Assembly (NCBI RefSeq): GCF_900116135.1
Contig: NZ_FOZX01000003.1
Location: forward strand, 1 to 64,000
Direction: 5' to 3'
Length of the DNA stretch: 64,000 nt
Source: Saccharopolyspora flava
GTDB taxonomy: Bacteria; Actinomycetota; Actinomycetes; Mycobacteriales; Pseudonocardiaceae
Shown one piece after another: positions 15,756 to 23,726 of the stretch. The notes under the pieces are model-generated. The model made no database searches and had not been told where the DNA came from. It was given only the letters and a program-made list of their open reading frames with translations. Each line of letters begins with the position of its first letter. The first letter of the stretch is position 1. The translations under genes were made by a program, and so were the position numbers.

Positions 15756-16120
15756 GCCGCACTCTCCGGCAGGTTCTTGCGCGCCACGTCGACCAGCGCC
15801 TCGAAGGCCTGCGGGTCGTTGACGGCGAGCTCCGCCAGGATCTTGCGGTCGACCTCGACCTCGGCGGCCTTCAGGCCCTGCACGAACTTGTTGTAGCTGA
15901 GGCCGTGCTGCCGGGTCGCGGCGTTGATGCGGGTGATCCACAGCTTCCGGAACTCGCCCTTGCGGGCGCGGCGGTCCCGGTAGGAGTAGGTCATCGAGTG
16001 GAGCATCTGCTCCTTGGCCTTGCGGTACAGCCGAGAACGCTGACCGCGGTAACCGCGGGCCGACTCGAGAACTGTGCGGCGCTTCTTCTGGGCGTTGACC
16101 GCTCGCTTGACGCGTGCCAC
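15752..16120 (-). CDS. rplT: 50S ribosomal protein L20
   Basis: Large-subunit assembly protein L20 (122 residues, standard length). It has the [17 protein letters not shown] basic N-terminal tail, [10 protein letters not shown] and [19 protein letters not shown]. The start is GTG at 16120 with an AGGAC site. It is the third gene of infC-rpmI-rplT. In many bacteria L20 represses this operon by binding the mRNA leader; a structured leader is present in front of infC here. Confidence 0.98.
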   Translation of the reverse strand: MARVKRAVNAQKKRRTVLESARGYRGQRSRLYRKAKEQMLHSMTYSYRDRRARKGEFRKLWITRINAATRQHGLSYNKFVQGLKAAEVEVDRKILAELAVNDPQAFEALVDVARKNLPESAA

Positions 16121-16229
16121 GGGGTCCGTCCTGTTATCTCATCGGGGGCGGCGGATGTCCGCCCGGTTCGGGTGGCTGGTTGATGCGATGCCGAACTGCT
16201 CCCTCACGGGTGCAGCGGGGAAGTCGGCG

Positions 16230-16424
16230 TCAGCGACCCAGCAGCTTGTTGATGCGCTTGACGTCGGCCTTGGCGACGGCCTCGGTGCCCTCGAGGCGGC
16301 GGGTGACGCGGCTGGACTTCTTCTCCAGGATGTGCCGGCGACCGGCCTGCTCGCGCCGCAGCTTGCCCGAACCGGTCACCTTGAAGCGCTTCGAGGTGCC
16401 CTTGTGGGTCTTGTTCTTCGGCAT
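16230..16424 (-). CDS. rpmI: 50S ribosomal protein L35
   Basis: A 64-residue basic ribosomal protein beginning [20 protein letters not shown], the L35 signature. The ATG at 16424 has GAGGA 7 nt upstream. It lies 88 nt after infC and 109 nt before rplT in the conserved infC operon. Confidence 0.98.
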   Translation of the reverse strand: MPKNKTHKGTSKRFKVTGSGKLRREQAGRRHILEKKSSRVTRRLEGTEAVAKADVKRINKLLGR

Positions 16425-16512
16425 CTTCCGTCCTCGTTTCGTACTGGAGCCGGGAGGGGGCGCTGCCGGCGTCCCGACCCGGCCTCACATCACGAGCCCT
16501 GGCTGTCCGCGC

Positions 16513-17052
16513 TTACGCGTTGGCCTTGGGCTTGGTCTTGTTGGTCTTGTGCGGCGCTAGAACCATGATCATGTTCCGACCGTCCTGCTTCGGGTTCGCC
16601 TCGATGAACCCGAGTTCGGACACGTCATCGGCCAGTCGCTGCAACAGGCGGAAGCCCAACTCGGGCCGCGACTGCTCGCGCCCGCGGAACATGATCGTCA
16701 CCTTGACCTTGTGACCCTGACCGAGGAAGCGGGACACGTGGCCCTTCTTCGTCTCGTAGTCGTGCGGGTCGATCTTCGGCCGGAGCTTCTGCTCCTTGAT
16801 GACGGTCTGCTGCTGATTGCGACGCGATTCGCGAGCCTTCTGCGCGCTCTCGTACTTGAACTTGCCGTAGTCCATGAGCTTGCAGACCGGCGGGCGCGCC
16901 TGCGGGGCGACCTCGACAAGGTCCAGATCCGCTTCCTGGGCCAGGCGCAGGGCGTCCTCGATGCGGACGATCCCGACCTGCTCACCGTTGGGTCCGACGA
17001 GACGGACTTCCGGAACCCGGATGCGGTCATTGATGCGCGTCTCGGAGCTGAT
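16513..17052 (-). CDS. infC: Translation initiation factor IF-3 (ATC start)
   Basis: IF-3 binds the 30S subunit and proofreads start-codon selection (179 residues). The N-domain begins [20 protein letters not shown], followed by a lysine-rich linker with [25 protein letters not shown]. The C-domain contains [14 protein letters not shown] and [16 protein letters not shown]. The only start that fits is ATC at 17052: GAGGAGG sits 4 nt upstream at 17063-17057, and there is no in-frame ATG, GTG or TTG in the conserved N-terminus. Rare AUU/AUC starts in infC are known to give IF-3 autoregulation. First gene of infC-rpmI-rplT. Confidence 0.95.
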   Translation of the reverse strand: MSSETRINDRIRVPEVRLVGPNGEQVGIVRIEDALRLAQEADLDLVEVAPQARPPVCKLMDYGKFKYESAQKARESRRNQQQTVIKEQKLRPKIDPHDYETKKGHVSRFLGQGHKVKVTIMFRGREQSRPELGFRLLQRLADDVSELGFIEANPKQDGRNMIMVLAPHKTNKTKPKANA

Positions 17053-17205
17053 GGGGCCTCCTCGGTTCGATGGCTGTGTTACTGCACACCACGGCGTGTA
17101 GAGCTCACCCCGGAATGCAAAGGTCCCGCCGATGATTCCGCATTGCGCGGACACCGCGGGACCCTGACTCCAAACCGATCGAACCGGTATCAGCCGATAC
17201 CGTTC
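17053..17205 (-). promoter_or_regulatory. Structured 5' leader of the infC operon
   Basis: Two nested or adjacent hairpins lie just upstream of infC. One is GGTCCCGC/GCGGGACC (17122-17129 with 17156-17163), enclosing TCCGC/GCGGA (17137-17141 with 17147-17151). The other is CGGTATC/GATACCG (17185-17191 with 17196-17202), a perfect 7-bp stem with a 4-nt loop. Position and structure suit an L20-type autoregulatory leader, but no match to a known leader class was demonstrated. Confidence 0.45.
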
Positions 17206-17338
17206 GCACCACCGACGCCGCACGGGCGTCGACAGGACCGGAACCCGGCGGCCTCGGCGGCTGCTCGGGTGGGAGCGGGGCTCCACTTTGCCGCCCCCGC
17301 CGCAGCAGGGGCTGGTCGTGCGTGTCAGGGTAGCAGGC

Positions 17339-17740
17339 GTGAGCGAACCGCAGCCAACCACTCCCCCGAACGCCACGACCGGTGCCGGTGAGCCGGCACA
17401 CGACGCGGATGTCGACCTCAACGTACGCGACCTCTCGGATGTTCCCAGCGTCGAGGTGATCAGCCGTGCTGCGGTGATGCTGATGTCCGCCGCGGCGGAG
17501 AAGCTCGGGCTCGCCGGCGACGACCCCGACTCCGCCCCGGAGCGCGACCTCGACGAGGCCCGCCGCCTGATCACCGGCCTGGCCGGGCTGATCACCGCCT
17601 CGGTGGAGTACCTCGGCCCGCACGCGGGCCCGCTGCGCGAGGGCTTGCAGTCGCTGCAGCGCGCCTTCCGCGAGTCCTCGACCCACCCCGACGCGCCCGG
17701 CCAGGGCCCGGGTGAGAAGTACACCGGTCCCGTCTACTGA
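17339..17740 (+). CDS. DUF1844 domain-containing protein
   Basis: A 133-residue acidic protein of unknown function, divergent from infC, an arrangement common in actinobacteria. After a proline/threonine-rich N-terminus, the DUF1844 core spans about 45-115 ([25 protein letters not shown] and [20 protein letters not shown]). GTG at 17339 is chosen because a purine-rich AGGG precedes it and the extra upstream residues are low complexity. No catalytic motif is visible. It converges with the IclR gene, leaving one base between stops. Confidence 0.85.
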   Translation: MSEPQPTTPPNATTGAGEPAHDADVDLNVRDLSDVPSVEVISRAAVMLMSAAAEKLGLAGDDPDSAPERDLDEARRLITGLAGLITASVEYLGPHAGPLREGLQSLQRAFRESSTHPDAPGQGPGEKYTGPVY

Positions 17741-17741
17741 T

Positions 17742-18485
17742 CTACTGGCGGTTGCCGAGCTCCCGGGAGATCTCCGCCGCGGTCCGGCGGAGATCCGGGA
17801 GCCAGCCGAGCAGGTCCTCCCAGGACAGCAGGACCTTCGGCACCGAGATCGACATCGCCGCGACCGTCTCGCCCCGGTGGTTGTGCACCGGGGCGGCGAT
17901 GCAGTGGGTGAACTCCTCGTGCTCGCTGCGGTCGGTCGCGTACCCCCGGGCGCGGACCCGGTCGAGCTCGGCCAGGAAGCGCTCGGGTGAGTCGATCGTC
18001 CCCGGCGTGAGCTTCGGGTAGCCGATGCGCCGGACAAGCCGCTCCCGCTCCTGCTGCGGGAGTTCGGCGACCAGCGCCTTGCCGACCGCCGTGCAGTGCA
18101 GCGGGGCGCGGCGGCCGATCCGGGAGTACATCCGGACCGGGTGGATGCTGTCGACCTTGTCGATGTAGACGACCTGGTCGTCGTCGAGCATCGCCAGGTG
18201 GACGGTGTGCCCGCTGCGCTCCCCCAGCCCGGTCAGGAACGAGCGCGCGACCTCGCGTGCGTCGAGGTCGTCCAGCGCCTGGTGGGCCAGCGCGAACACG
18301 GCGCTGCCGAGCCGGTACCGGTGGGCGTCCTCGCGGCGGACGAAGCGGCCCGACTCCAGCGTGCGCAGCAGGCGCATCGCGGTGGTCTTGTGCACGCCGA
18401 GCCGCTGCGCGAGCCCGTCGAGCGTCTGCGGGCCCTCGGCCAGCGCGGTGAGCGCGGCCAGTCCGCGTTCCAGGCTCTGACTCAC
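17742..18485 (-). CDS. IclR-family transcriptional regulator
   Basis: A 247-residue regulator with an N-terminal winged helix (about 4-65: LAQRLGVHKTTAMRLLRTLESGRFVRR) and the IclR effector-binding domain (HCTAVGKALVAELP, ARGYATDRSEHEEFTHCIAAPV). The GTG start at 18485 has GGAG upstream. It is transcribed divergently from the D-serine dehydratase-like gene, with a candidate operator between them. It is therefore probably the local regulator of the D-amino-acid module, with a D-amino acid or its product as effector (inference). Confidence 0.93.
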   Translation of the reverse strand: MSQSLERGLAALTALAEGPQTLDGLAQRLGVHKTTAMRLLRTLESGRFVRREDAHRYRLGSAVFALAHQALDDLDAREVARSFLTGLGERSGHTVHLAMLDDDQVVYIDKVDSIHPVRMYSRIGRRAPLHCTAVGKALVAELPQQERERLVRRIGYPKLTPGTIDSPERFLAELDRVRARGYATDRSEHEEFTHCIAAPVHNHRGETVAAMSISVPKVLLSWEDLLGWLPDLRRTAAEISRELGNRQ

Positions 18486-18549
18486 CGGCGTCTCCGATCA
18501 TCGTTGACTCGACGAAGCGGGCAATGCTACACACCGGAGTCGTTCGTCG

Positions 18550-18575
18550 CGCAACAATCGTTGCGACATACGCAA
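18550..18575. promoter_or_regulatory. Candidate IclR operator
   Basis: Three alternating half-sites lie in the divergent promoter: CGCAAC (18550-18555), GTTGCG (18560-18565) and CGCAA (18571-18575). These form two overlapping palindromes, CGCAAC-N4-GTTGCG and TTGCG-N5-CGCAA. This resembles the short palindromes bound by IclR-type dimers or tetramers and sits 13-38 nt upstream of the GTG at 18589. Confidence 0.55.
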
Positions 18576-18588
18576 TAGGAGGCCGGGC

Positions 18589-19896
18589 GTGCCCGAGAGG
18601 ATCAACACCGGAGCGGTCCGCGCGCTGCGCGACGAGACCATCGACTGGCGGTTCAAGGGCATGCCTGCCGAGGCGTTCGGCTCGACGGCGGGCGAGTTCC
18701 TGGCTCGGCGTCCGCGGCTGTTCGAGGCCGGTTTCGTCGGCCCGCTGCTGACCTTCGACGACGCCGCGATGGAGCACAACCTCCGGACGATGGCCGCGTG
18801 GTGCGACGAGCACGGGCTGCGGATCGCGCCGCACGGCAAGACCACGATGGCGCCGCGGCTGTTCGAGCGGCAGCTGGAGCACGGGGCGTGGGGCATCACC
18901 GCCGCCAACGTCAGCCAGCTGCGGGTGTACCGGGCGTTCGGGGTGCGGCGGGTGCTGTTCGCCAACGAGCTGGTCGACCCGCACGGACTGGCCTGGGTGT
19001 CCGACGAGCTCGACGCCGACCCGGACTTCTCGTTCTGCTGCTACGCCGACTCGCCGCGCGGGGTCGAGCTGATGGCCGCCGCGCTCGCCGAACGCGGCGG
19101 GCGGCGGCCGGTGGACGTGCTGGTGGAGTTCGGCGTGCGCGGCGGCCGGACCGGTGCGCGCACCGCCGAGCAGGCCCGCGAGGTGGCCGCGGCGGTAGCG
19201 GCCGAACCGCGGCTGCGGCTGGTCGGGCTGTCGGGCTACGAGGGCGAGGTGGCGCACGACATCGCGGAGTCCTCGCTGTCGGCCATCGACGACTACTTGG
19301 AGGAGTTCCGGGGACTGGTCGCCGAGTTCGCCGGGGCCGGGTACTTCGACGGGCTGGACGAGGTGATCGTCAGCGCGGGCGGCAGCGCCTACTTCGACCA
19401 GGTCGCCGAGGCGCTGACCCGGCCGTGGCCGGAGGGCCTGCCGGTGGTGCCGGTGCTGCGCAGCGGCGGATACCTGCTGCACGACGACGGTTTCTACCGG
19501 GTGCGCTCGCCGTTCGGCCGCGAGCACCGGCTGGCGGGCTCGGAGTCGCCGTTCCGCCCGGCGATGCGGATCTGGGCGCAGGTGATGTCGAAGCCGGAAC
19601 CGGATCTGGCGCTGCTGACGATGGGCCGCCGCGACGTCTCGTTCGACCAGGGACTGCCGGAACCCCAGGTGATCCGCGGCGACGACGGCGAGATCCGGGA
19701 CCTCGCAGCCGATTCCTGCCACGTCTCGGGCCTGGCCGACCAGCACGCGTTCCTGAAGCTGACCGGGGCCGAGGTCCGGGTGGGCGACTGGATCGGCTTC
19801 GGCCTCTCGCACCCCTGCACGGTCCTGGACAAGTGGACGCTGATCCCGGTCGTCGACGGCGACCAGGTCACCGACCTCATCCGGACGTACTTCTGA
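18589..19896 (+). CDS. D-serine dehydratase-like / D-threonine aldolase-family PLP enzyme
   Basis: A fold-type III PLP enzyme (alanine racemase-like TIM barrel, then a DSD1-like beta domain), 435 residues. The PLP lysine is K84 in APHGKTTMAP. The C-terminal SHPC motif (about 413-416) matches the zinc-binding His-x-Cys of eukaryotic-type D-serine dehydratases and D-threonine aldolases. The likely reaction is D-serine to pyruvate and ammonia, or cleavage or deamination of another D-hydroxy amino acid. GTG 18589 has an excellent AGGAGG. The neighbours (IclR, RidA, N-acyl-D-amino-acid deacylase, GntP permease) support D-amino-acid catabolism. Exact substrate is unknown. Confidence 0.85.
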   Translation: MPERINTGAVRALRDETIDWRFKGMPAEAFGSTAGEFLARRPRLFEAGFVGPLLTFDDAAMEHNLRTMAAWCDEHGLRIAPHGKTTMAPRLFERQLEHGAWGITAANVSQLRVYRAFGVRRVLFANELVDPHGLAWVSDELDADPDFSFCCYADSPRGVELMAAALAERGGRRPVDVLVEFGVRGGRTGARTAEQAREVAAAVAAEPRLRLVGLSGYEGEVAHDIAESSLSAIDDYLEEFRGLVAEFAGAGYFDGLDEVIVSAGGSAYFDQVAEALTRPWPEGLPVVPVLRSGGYLLHDDGFYRVRSPFGREHRLAGSESPFRPAMRIWAQVMSKPEPDLALLTMGRRDVSFDQGLPEPQVIRGDDGEIRDLAADSCHVSGLADQHAFLKLTGAEVRVGDWIGFGLSHPCTVLDKWTLIPVVDGDQVTDLIRTYF

Positions 19897-19900
19897 GGTG

Positions 19901-19932
19901 GTGGGGACAGTTTTCATGAAAACTGTCCCCAC
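19901..19932. repeat. Perfect 32-bp palindrome, minimal copy B of the interspersed repeat; likely terminator
   Basis: 16-bp arms with no spacer, GTGGGGACAGTTTTCA and its complement. The outer 12 nt (GGGGACAGTTTT) are identical to the ends of the longer copy at 40595-40668. It lies 5 nt after the dehydratase stop and 7 nt before the ridA stop, so it can also work as a bidirectional terminator. Confidence 0.85.
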
Positions 19933-19938
19933 CCAACA

Positions 19939-20325
19939 TCAGTCCAGGACGGCGAGGGCGTCGATCTCGCAGAGGAGACCGGCCGGGAGGCCGACGTAGA
20001 CGGTGGTGCGGGCCGGGAAGGGCTCGCCGACGACACGGGCGTAGACCTCGTTCATCTCGGCGAACTGCGCGGTGTCGGTGAGGTAGACGCGCAGCATCAG
20101 CACGTCCTCCCACGAACCGCCCTCGGCCTCGATGATGGCGAGGACGTTGCGCAGGCACTGCTCGGTCTGCTCGGCGACACCGCCCTCGACGACCTTCCCG
20201 GTCGCCGGGTCGACCGCGGTCTGGCCGGAGACCTGCAGGATGTTGCCCTTGCGCACGCCCTGCGACAGCGGGATGGTCGCCGGCGGCCTGGGGGCGGCGT
20301 CGGTGCTCACCACGGTCCTGCTCAT
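19939..20325 (-). CDS. ridA: RidA family enamine/imine deaminase
   Basis: A 128-residue YjgF/YER057c/UK114 protein. It hydrolyses reactive enamine/imine intermediates such as 2-aminoacrylate to keto acids. It has ILQVSGQTAVDPATG, the EQTEQCLRNVLAIIEAEGGSWEDV helix, and PARTTVYVGLPAGLLCEIDALAVL, where the arginine of PARTT is the conserved substrate-carboxylate ligand. The ATG at 20325 has GGAAGGA. D-serine dehydratase produces 2-aminoacrylate, so its placement beside that gene is functionally meaningful. Confidence 0.93.
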   Translation of the reverse strand: MSRTVVSTDAAPRPPATIPLSQGVRKGNILQVSGQTAVDPATGKVVEGGVAEQTEQCLRNVLAIIEAEGGSWEDVLMLRVYLTDTAQFAEMNEVYARVVGEPFPARTTVYVGLPAGLLCEIDALAVLD

Positions 20326-20471
20326 GTCGGTGTCCTTCCGGGTTTTCGGCGTCGTGCAGCGGAAATTCGGCCGGAACCGATCTCCATTGCTTTCCCCCGG
20401 AATGGTACTTACCATTCGACCACCCGGTGCAGACCAAGCGCCCGGCGTGTGACCGGAGGAACAGATCCACT

Positions 20472-22058
20472 GTGGACATCGTCTATCGCGGCGCGCGAGT
20501 GGTCGACGGCGACGGCGGTCCCGGGTTCCTCGCCGACGTCGGCGTCACCGGCGGGCGCATCGCCGAGATCGCCGACGCGGGAACGCTGAGCGGACGCCGC
20601 CGCGTCGACGCCGACGGGCTCGTGCTCGCTCCCGGATTCGTGGACATGCACGCGCATTCGGACCTGCGGCTGCTGGCCGAACCGGACCACACCGCGAAGG
20701 TCTCCCAGGGCGTGACCCTGGAGGTCATCGGCCAGGACGGGCTGTCCTATGCCCCCGTCGACGACGCCACCCTGGAGACGCTGCGCGCGCAGCTGGCCGG
20801 GTGGAACGACGACCCGCCGGGTTTCGACTGGAACTGGCGCAGCGTCGCCGAGTACCTCGACCGGCTCGACGACGGCATCGCCACCAACGCCGCCTACCTC
20901 GTCCCGCAGGGCACGCTGCGACTGCTGTGCGCGGGCTACGAGGACCGGCCGGTGACCGAGGCCGAGCTGGACCGGATGCGCGAGGTCCTGGACGACTCCC
21001 TCGCCCAGGGCGCGTTCGGGATGTCCTCGGGCCTGACCTACACGCCCGGGATGTACGCCGACACCGCGGAGCTGACGGCGTTGTGCGAGGTCGTGGCCGC
21101 GCGCGGCGGCTACTACTCCCCGCACCACCGCAGCTACGGCGCCGGGGCGCTGGCCGCCTACCGGGAGATGATCGAGGTCTGCCGCTCCGCCGGCTGCGCC
21201 CTGCACCTGGCGCACGCGACCATGAACTTCGGCGTCAACGCCGGGCGCGCCGGCGAGCTGCTGGCGATGCTCGACGCGGCGCTGGACGACGGCTGCGACA
21301 TCACCCTCGACAGCTACCCGTACCTGCCGGGCAGCACCTCGCTGCACGCGCTGCTGCCGAGCTGGGCGATGGCCGGTGGCGTGGCGGCCACGGTGGACCG
21401 GTTGCGGGATCCCGCGCAGCGGCAGCGGATTCGCGACGTGCTGGAGGTCGAGGGCTCCGACGGCTGCCACGGGGTCCCGGTGGACTGGAACACCATCGAG
21501 ATCAACGGCGTCCGCGAGCCGGGCAACGCGCACCTGGTGGGCCGCAGCGTGGCCGACTCGGCGCTGGCCGTGGGCGCGCAGCCGACCGAGTTCTACTTCG
21601 ACGTGCTGGTCAGCGAGCGGCTGGGCGCGTCGTGCCTGATGCACGTGGGGCACGAGGACAACGTGCGGGCGATCATGCGGCACCGCACGCACACGGCGGG
21701 CAGCGACGGGCTGCTGGTCGGCGCTCGCCCGCACCCGCGCGCGTGGGGCACGTTCCCCCGCTACCTGGGCCACTACGTGCGGGAGCTCGGCGTCCTCGGG
21801 CTGGAGGAGTGCGTGCGGAACATGACCTCGCGCCCGGCCGACCGGCTCGGGCTCACCGATCGCGGCCGGGTCCGGGTGGGGCACGTGGCCGACCTGGTGC
21901 TGTTCGATCCCGAGACCGTGCGCGACACCGCGACCTTCGACCAACCCCGGCAGCAGGCCGTCGGCATCCCGCACGTGCTGGTCAACGGCGTGCCGGTGAT
22001 CGACGACGGACATCGGACCGACGCTCTTCCCGGACGCGCGCTGCGCAAGACCCGCTAG
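20472..22058 (+). CDS. N-acyl-D-amino-acid deacylase (amidohydrolase superfamily)
   Basis: Metal-dependent hydrolase of the D-aminoacylase group, 528 residues, expected to release D-amino acids from N-acyl-D-amino acids. The metal site begins with DMHAHSD (His60, His62). Other family segments are GMSSGLTYTPGMYADT, YYSPHHRSYGAG, HLAHATMNFG and the C-terminal VRVGHVADLVLFDPETV. GTG 20472 follows GGAGGA at 20454-20460. The stop overlaps the ribosome site of the downstream permease, so the two genes form an operon. Related D-glutamate- or dihydropyrimidinase-like activities cannot be excluded. Confidence 0.88.
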   Translation: MDIVYRGARVVDGDGGPGFLADVGVTGGRIAEIADAGTLSGRRRVDADGLVLAPGFVDMHAHSDLRLLAEPDHTAKVSQGVTLEVIGQDGLSYAPVDDATLETLRAQLAGWNDDPPGFDWNWRSVAEYLDRLDDGIATNAAYLVPQGTLRLLCAGYEDRPVTEAELDRMREVLDDSLAQGAFGMSSGLTYTPGMYADTAELTALCEVVAARGGYYSPHHRSYGAGALAAYREMIEVCRSAGCALHLAHATMNFGVNAGRAGELLAMLDAALDDGCDITLDSYPYLPGSTSLHALLPSWAMAGGVAATVDRLRDPAQRQRIRDVLEVEGSDGCHGVPVDWNTIEINGVREPGNAHLVGRSVADSALAVGAQPTEFYFDVLVSERLGASCLMHVGHEDNVRAIMRHRTHTAGSDGLLVGARPHPRAWGTFPRYLGHYVRELGVLGLEECVRNMTSRPADRLGLTDRGRVRVGHVADLVLFDPETVRDTATFDQPRQQAVGIPHVLVNGVPVIDDGHRTDALPGRALRKTR

Positions 22059-22066
22059 GAGTTCCC

Positions 22067-23470
22067 GTGTTCCTCGACTGGCTGCAGCACTCGACGTCCG
22101 GACTGCTCGCGCTGTGCGCGGCCGGGATCGCGGTGCTGCTGGTGATGATCATCCGGTTCCGCATCGAGCCGTTCATCGCGCTGCTGGTCAGCGGCCTGCT
22201 GATCGCGCTGGCCGCCGGGCTGCCGGTGGAGGACATCGTGGGCACCGCGCAGAAGAGCAGCGATTCGCTGCTGGAGGGCGGTTTCGCGAGCATCCTCGGG
22301 CACATCACCGCGATCATCGGGCTCGGCACGATCCTCGGCTCGATGCTGGAGGCCTCGGGCGGGGCGCAGCTGCTGACCCGCACGCTGCTCGCCGCGTTCG
22401 GGGAGAACCGGGCTCCGCTGGCGATGGGCCTGTCGGGGCTGATCTTCGGCATCCCGGTGTTCTTCGACATCGGCATCTTCGTGCTGGCGCCGCTGGTGTA
22501 CGTGGTGGCGCGGCAGGGCAAGCGCTCGATCCTGCTGTACTGCCTGCCGCTGGTGGCGGGCCTGTCGATGACGCACGCGTTCCTGCCGCCGCACCCCGGT
22601 CCGGTGGTGGCGGCCGGGCTGCTCGGCGTGGACCTCGGCTGGATCATCCTGATGGGACTGGCCTGCGGGCTGCCGGCGTTCGCGGTGGCGGGCCTGCTGT
22701 ACCCGGTGTGGATCGGCAAGCGGATCGTCCTGCCGGTGCCCGCCGACATGCTGGCCACCGCCGACGAGCTCGCCGCCCGGCGCGAGGGGCAGCGCGATCC
22801 GTCGCTGGGCGTGGTCGCGCTGATCATCGGGTTGCCGATGGTGCTGATCCTCGGGGCGACGTTCGGCAGCATCACGCTGCCGGAGGGCAGCGGGCCGCTG
22901 GCGGTGCTGACGTTCCTGGGGAACCCGACGGTGGCGCTGACGATCGCGGTGCTGCTGTCGTTCTGGCTGCTGGGGACCCGGCGCGGGATGACCGGCCGCG
23001 ACCTGTCCGAGCTGACCGCCGGGGCGCTGCGCCCGCTGGGGATGCTGCTGCTGGTGGTCGGCGCGGGCGGTTTCTTCGGCAAGGTGCTGGCCGAGACCGG
23101 CGTCGGCGACGCCCTGGCCGGGTCGCTGCAGGGCATCGGCCTGCCGGTGCTGGTCTCGGCGTACGTGATCAGCAGCGGGCTGCGGATCGCCCAGGGCTCG
23201 GCGACGGTGGCGATCGTGACCACCGGCGGCATCGTCGCCCCGCTGGTGGCCACGGCGGGCCTGTCCCAGCCGCAGCTCGCGCTCATCGCGGTGGCCATCG
23301 CCGCCGGGTCGATCATCGCCTCGCACGTCAACGACGGCGGTTTCTGGATCATCTCCCGCTACTTCGGCATCCCGGTCTCCGACATGCTCAAGACCTGGAC
23401 GGTCCTGGAAACCCTCCTCTCCCTCACCGCCTTCGCCATCGCCGCCACCCTCTCCCCCCTCCTCCCCTGA
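22067..23470 (+). CDS. GntP/DsdX-family permease
   Basis: Integral membrane proton symporter of the GntP family (467 residues, about 12 hydrophobic segments). Characteristic segments are GIPVFFDIGIFVLAPLVYVVAR, MTHAFLPPHPGPVVAAGLL, SGLRIAQGSATVAIVTTGGI and ASHVNDGGFWIISRYFG. The family includes gluconate transporters and the D-serine permease DsdX. Beside a deacylase and a D-serine dehydratase-like enzyme, a D-amino-acid or N-acyl-D-amino-acid substrate is more likely than gluconate (inference). GTG 22067 has AGGAG 5 nt upstream. Confidence 0.9.
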   Translation: MFLDWLQHSTSGLLALCAAGIAVLLVMIIRFRIEPFIALLVSGLLIALAAGLPVEDIVGTAQKSSDSLLEGGFASILGHITAIIGLGTILGSMLEASGGAQLLTRTLLAAFGENRAPLAMGLSGLIFGIPVFFDIGIFVLAPLVYVVARQGKRSILLYCLPLVAGLSMTHAFLPPHPGPVVAAGLLGVDLGWIILMGLACGLPAFAVAGLLYPVWIGKRIVLPVPADMLATADELAARREGQRDPSLGVVALIIGLPMVLILGATFGSITLPEGSGPLAVLTFLGNPTVALTIAVLLSFWLLGTRRGMTGRDLSELTAGALRPLGMLLLVVGAGGFFGKVLAETGVGDALAGSLQGIGLPVLVSAYVISSGLRIAQGSATVAIVTTGGIVAPLVATAGLSQPQLALIAVAIAAGSIIASHVNDGGFWIISRYFGIPVSDMLKTWTVLETLLSLTAFAIAATLSPLLP

Positions 23471-23477
23471 CGTCCCC

Positions 23478-23551
23478 GGGTCAAATCCTGCGGTATTCGT
23501 CGGGTCGAATCCTGCGGTTTTTGACCGGTCGAATACCGCAGGATTTGACCC
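23478..23551. repeat. Inverted repeat with a third internal copy (probable terminator)
   Basis: A perfect 22-bp inverted repeat (23478-23499 with 23530-23551). The 30-nt loop carries another near copy of the left arm in direct orientation (GGGTCGAATCCTGCGGT at 23502-23518 versus 23478-23494, one mismatch). It starts 8 nt after the gntP stop, so it can terminate that operon. The three-copy layout is unusual for a plain terminator. Confidence 0.8.
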
Positions 23552-23726
23552 GAGGACGGGCCGGATGCGCGGTGCGGGTGGCGATTTCGCGCAAATCCGC
23601 TGCGGGGTGAACTTTTTCGGGGTTAGAGCCATCGGGGGTGGGCCGGTTAGGCCGTTTTGGTCTAGTCCACGTGGTGGGGCTGCGACAGACTTCGCTTCTG
23701 CTCTGTCCTCTAGCTGGGAGAACGTC

